Origin: Bugulina stolonifera
Lineage: Eukaryota; Bryozoa; Gymnolaemata; Cheilostomatida; Bugulidae
DNA: 64,000 bases
Reading direction: 5' to 3'
Assembly: GCA_935421135.1 (NCBI GenBank)
Contig: OW285193.1
Location: forward strand, 7,558,496 to 7,622,495
Numbering within the stretch: position 1 is the first letter of the stretch; each line of letters opens with the position of its first letter. Of the stretch, positions 60,476 to 64,000 are shown piece by piece. Under the pieces are notes generated by a model that saw nothing but the letters and a program-made list of their open reading frames with translations, did no database searches and was not told the DNA's origin. The position numbers and the translations under genes are program-made.

Positions 60476-63315
60476 CTACATAATACTGCAAGCCCTAGAT
60501 CCTTCTGAGCCCATGTTCTCAGTCCGTGCTCTATCATGAGCTCCACCCTTACTTCCACCTCCACTGTTTATTATTTCCATCACTTTGTCAGCCTAAAATA
60601 ATTGTACAAATCTTATTAAATATTGGTAATAGCAAAAAGACTTAATAATGAAAACCACTATAAAATAACAATTTAGTGGCAATTTGGCCAGATGATTGGA
60701 GTTGCATTCTCTTTCTTGATCAACTAGCGAGAGGACAATTCTTTAAATGCATGCATTAGTGCAATACATGATTGTGCATGCACATGTACTTTCTGGGCTG
60801 TATGGTGTTTTATTTATTTGACCATAGAATGCTACAATTATGACTAAGAATGATGCAAAATAATAATTTATACAAAACATAGGGTACAAAGAAAATCCAC
60901 CTAAACTAGCAATACAATCTTAAGAATCCCAGTCTAATCACAGACTGGCTAGCCGGTGTGTCTAACATTATTTGTGAAACACAAAACTGCAGCTTTGAAA
61001 ATTTCATCAGTTCAAGTTATATAATGCAAAAATTTATACAATGGGATTCCAACCATTCTCAGATTGTTTTTAAAAGCGATATTGTTGATAGGTGAATCGG
61101 ATTCGTCATGGTAACTGCATGTAGCAATATATTTACAAGGTATTTCCTCAATACATGTAGTAGGTGCACAGATTTGATATTATCGGCAATATGACCATCC
61201 AAGGTCAATCCCATCAAGAAAAACCTGTTCAAAACAGCATCCCCATGGTACTAAATAAAATCAAACTAAGAATCATGGCTACAGTCACAATGCAACTGTT
61301 GGAAGTTTTAATCTCATCAAACAAGATATAATTATCTTGTATATGATAAATGTTAACTTAATATTCATAGTCACACTTGGACTCGACAAATGCAGTATAT
61401 GCCTAACACTTACATCTATGGTGTTACCGGTAGAATTGGCTGTCAACTTGGCAATCTTATTTAACTTATCTTCAGCAGCTCTAGCTCGAGATTCTGCCGC
61501 ATCAGCTCTCCTCGCCAACTCCTTCTCCTTCGTATTATCCTAACAACCAAAGTAGAATATTACACTAACAGAACATCGTACTTATTGAATTTTAATTTGA
61601 AAAAATCTAAAAAGTATCTTTACTTGTATTAAAGATGACACAAATATTATCGTGATATATACAGGTACAATCAGGTTGCGTCTACAAGAGCCCGTTTTGG
61701 CGATTGCAGTAACTAACGCAGTATAGAGGGCCATGTATACCTGCCTAGTACTGTAACAGGGTATGACTCTCACAGTGAACAAGTAACTACATTCAAACTA
61801 GCAATATAGTCACTCGCTGATAACATCAAATGTGACTCACTAGCTGGCTAGGCTTACTCTGTACAGTAGTGGAGAAACTTGAGTAGCCTTAAATCCTTGT
61901 TTGTAGTTGAGGTTTGGACGGTTAAATAATAATATACATGTATTACTTTAGTATTGGTAAAGGCTATCTCAAATTTCTCCATTTCCGAGTAGACTAGACA
62001 GAATGCTACTTTTCACATGCAAACGGATAGAAGTGCAAATCCTTAGTCTATGCTAAGTGTGAGCTACTAGTCCTAACATCTAGTACACAAACATGCACAT
62101 AAATATCAAACTACTCGAGCAAAAGTTTTCTAGTGATAACGGACCAAATCTAAGATAAAATTAATAAAAAATCTTATCTAAAAATGTCTAAATTCTATTG
62201 AATATGTCAAAACTGTTCAGTGTTTTTCTTGAGTGACTGGTTGCTTGGAATAAGGTACATCGAATTAACTACACTTCAATATTTTAATGTGACCTAATCA
62301 ACCTGAGTTTAAAATAATAGCTAAATAATTTGAAAATGATAATAGCTACAACTAGAAATATTGTGATTCTGCAACTAAACATAGAAGGTGAGTGAGAGCA
62401 AAGGTACACCTGGAGAGGAGATATTTGTATATTGTCACCATTCATTCTCGCAACTTTTGGTGCAGCCTGCAACATGACGATGATTGGGTGGTTTAACAAA
62501 ACAATTAATATACAGGAAGTACTACAGTTTGTAATATTACTAAGACACAAACAAGCATGTGGATTGTAGTGAACTTTTAACAAAAACAATTTTTATTACA
62601 AACAGATTATTATAGTCAGTGCCTACCTTAACCTTCTCAGCAGCCATTAATTCTTTAGTGGATTTAGCAGGGGCTGCTGCTCCACCCTTACCACCAGATT
62701 TAGCAGCAGGGGCTGCCTTTGCCACTTCTTTCTGAGAGCCCCAAACTTCAATCATCAGCTGACCTTGTTCAAGGTACTCCACCATCTATAAACATACAGT
62801 TGAATGACCGTATAATCGTATGCTATCTGTATGCATGTACAAATGTTTATATCAACTATAGTCATCATAAATGCGTTACTAATATACTTTCAAAATTAAC
62901 TCATTGTGAGCTTTACGGTAAAAGTTTAAAGTAGTAGGATAAAATTTGTTCTTGCAAGATTCTCTCTGAAATACATAGCAGGTCATCCAGTAAGACAATC
63001 TGGGATTAGACTGAAGGCAGCCTCCACCTGTATAGTAGTACAATCCCCAGTCAGCTCGTTTGCGAGTGCAGTACTAACATGCACACCTCGCTTCAAACGC
63101 ACGAACTCAATTTAATCCGGGAAAGAGACCCAGATCCTTCCTGTTTCACAGTAGGTACCTGCAGACGGCTACTAGTGGTGATGTCTAATACTCACACTCT
63201 CCGTCACAACCTTGAAGTGAAACATCTTCTCATGGTTGTATTCTGGATTGCTTCCTGCCACCATCTCAGTCTTAGAGGGCTCTTCGTCCAAGTAGAAACG
63301 GTAGCTGGCAAATGT
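60476..63315 (-). CDS. C-terminal part of a kinesin-3/KIF28-like protein with CaaX end
   Basis: Five exons, all GT-AG and phase 0: 63315-63196, 62785-62627, 62466-62410, 61539-61414 and 60592-60476, giving 192 residues; the 5' part is beyond the window. The first 60 or so residues (YRFYLDEEPSKTEM, GSNPEYNHEKMFHF, VEYLEQGQLMIEVWG) resemble the C2-like tail segment of kinesin-3 family motors, KIF28 in particular. An Ala/Lys/Gly-rich linker follows, then a charged coiled coil (ELARRADAAESRARAAEDKL) and a Ser/Gly-rich tail ending C-S-I-M and TAG. The last four residues fit a CaaX prenylation box, with Met predicting farnesylation. If so, the product is membrane-anchored at its tail. The motor domain is not in view, so a non-kinesin C2 protein (for example RPGRIP1-like) is the main alternative. 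Confidence 0.6.
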
Positions 63316-63604
63316 CTGAAATATAAGTCATCACTTGATTTCACATACATAGGTAGCGTGGTATGATGACTCTACAAAGACTATAAATTTGGGTAAAAAA
63401 TTCTGAGTTGTGTTGGCTTCGGATTGGTGCAAATTATGTCAATAGTCATAATAAACTAAAATTAATTTTAACCTTTCTACAACTGTTGATTCAGTCAAAA
63501 TGAATTATGCCCTTTCGAAGGCAAACCAACCTTGCTTGTGTAATAAACATATTATAGAAAATCTACACAATTTGCATACAGTGTACTGTTTCGGTGTTTA
63601 ACAC

Positions 63605-63726
63605 ATGGGCACTAATAAGCTATTGATCATAATAAGAAGTTGTCCTCTCCCAATTTAAAAAGAAGAGGAAGAGAAATTGGGAGAGGACAACTTCTTATTA
63701 TGATCAATAGCTTATTAGTGCCCATG
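63605..63726. mobile_element. Foldback element with 53-bp perfect arms and 9-bp TSD
   Basis: The arms 63604-63656 and 63674-63726 are perfectly complementary around a 17-nt purine-rich loop. GTTTAACAC flanks both sides (63596-63604 and 63727-63735), a 9-bp target duplication as made by Mutator-like elements. The inner arm contains AGTTGTCCTCTCCC, close to the dispersed 12-mer of this window. It lies upstream of the first visible kinesin-like exon, probably in an intron. Confidence 0.85.
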
Positions 63727-64000
63727 GTTTAACACCTCATCAGTGCAGCTCAGAGATATGCCTGGGAGAATACCATAGCAATACAGTATATATACAGCAA
63801 AGTGTATTTAATAGGTGTGAAATCCACTGAACCAAAGTTCTCAAGCTGCCAGAGACAGCGAGAATTGCGTAATGCATATGGAAAATCCATATACATTTTT
63901 GCAAGTGTTACTTTCGACAAACTGAAGTCAAAATATTTCCAATATGCCTAAATATGATGCAACATAGTTATCATCATATTAATGATCTTAAAAGAGCCAT

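Overview
This is eukaryotic, almost certainly metazoan, nuclear DNA. Genes are split into many short exons with GT-AG introns of about 0.2-4.7 kb. The sequence is AT-rich and crowded with SINEs, solo LTRs, foldback elements and minisatellites. ARID2 (a PBAF chromatin subunit), acid lipases and a kinesin-3-like tail all point to an animal. Gene compactness and lipase divergence suggest an early-branching lineage such as a sponge or cnidarian, but nothing in the window fixes the phylum.

Layout. (1) 1-40 kb is a minus-strand tandem array of acid lipases (LIPA/LIPF, alpha/beta-hydrolase family). Lipase A shows only its first exon (655-762). Lipase B (5242-8781) has a premature stop and no recognisable first exon. 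Lipases C (12641-20883), D (25064-30070) and E (34189-39535) are complete eight-exon genes of 427, 405 and 430 residues with identical exon phases. Decayed lipase relics lie upstream of B and C. (2) 40-45.4 kb is intergenic, with a MITE, a MITE fragment and a SINE. (3) 45450-58510 (+) is an 18-exon ARID2 orthologue of 1348 residues. (4) 60476-63315 (-) holds the last five exons of a gene with a kinesin-3/KIF28-like C2-type tail, a coiled coil and a C-terminal CaaX box; its 5' part lies beyond the right edge.

How it fits together. The lipases should be secreted or lysosomal lipid and steryl-ester hydrolases, expanded by local duplication. Each intact first exon, and one relic, keeps an RFX-type X-box (GTTACCATAGCAAC or near) 67-98 bp upstream of the start codon, and C, D and E share what looks like a noncoding 5' exon, so promoters were duplicated with the genes. 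The mobile elements record recent activity: two 805-807 bp solo LTRs, one in sense orientation inside lipase D; a 3.3 kb TIR element inside lipase C intron 1; a 512 bp TAA-flanked MITE whose empty site survives in a paralogous copy 12 kb away; a 53-bp-arm foldback with a 9-bp target duplication; and a short dispersed motif, GAGAAGACAACT, found in introns and intergenic DNA.

All exon boundaries were read by eye from splice signals, phase and family conservation; there is no transcript evidence.
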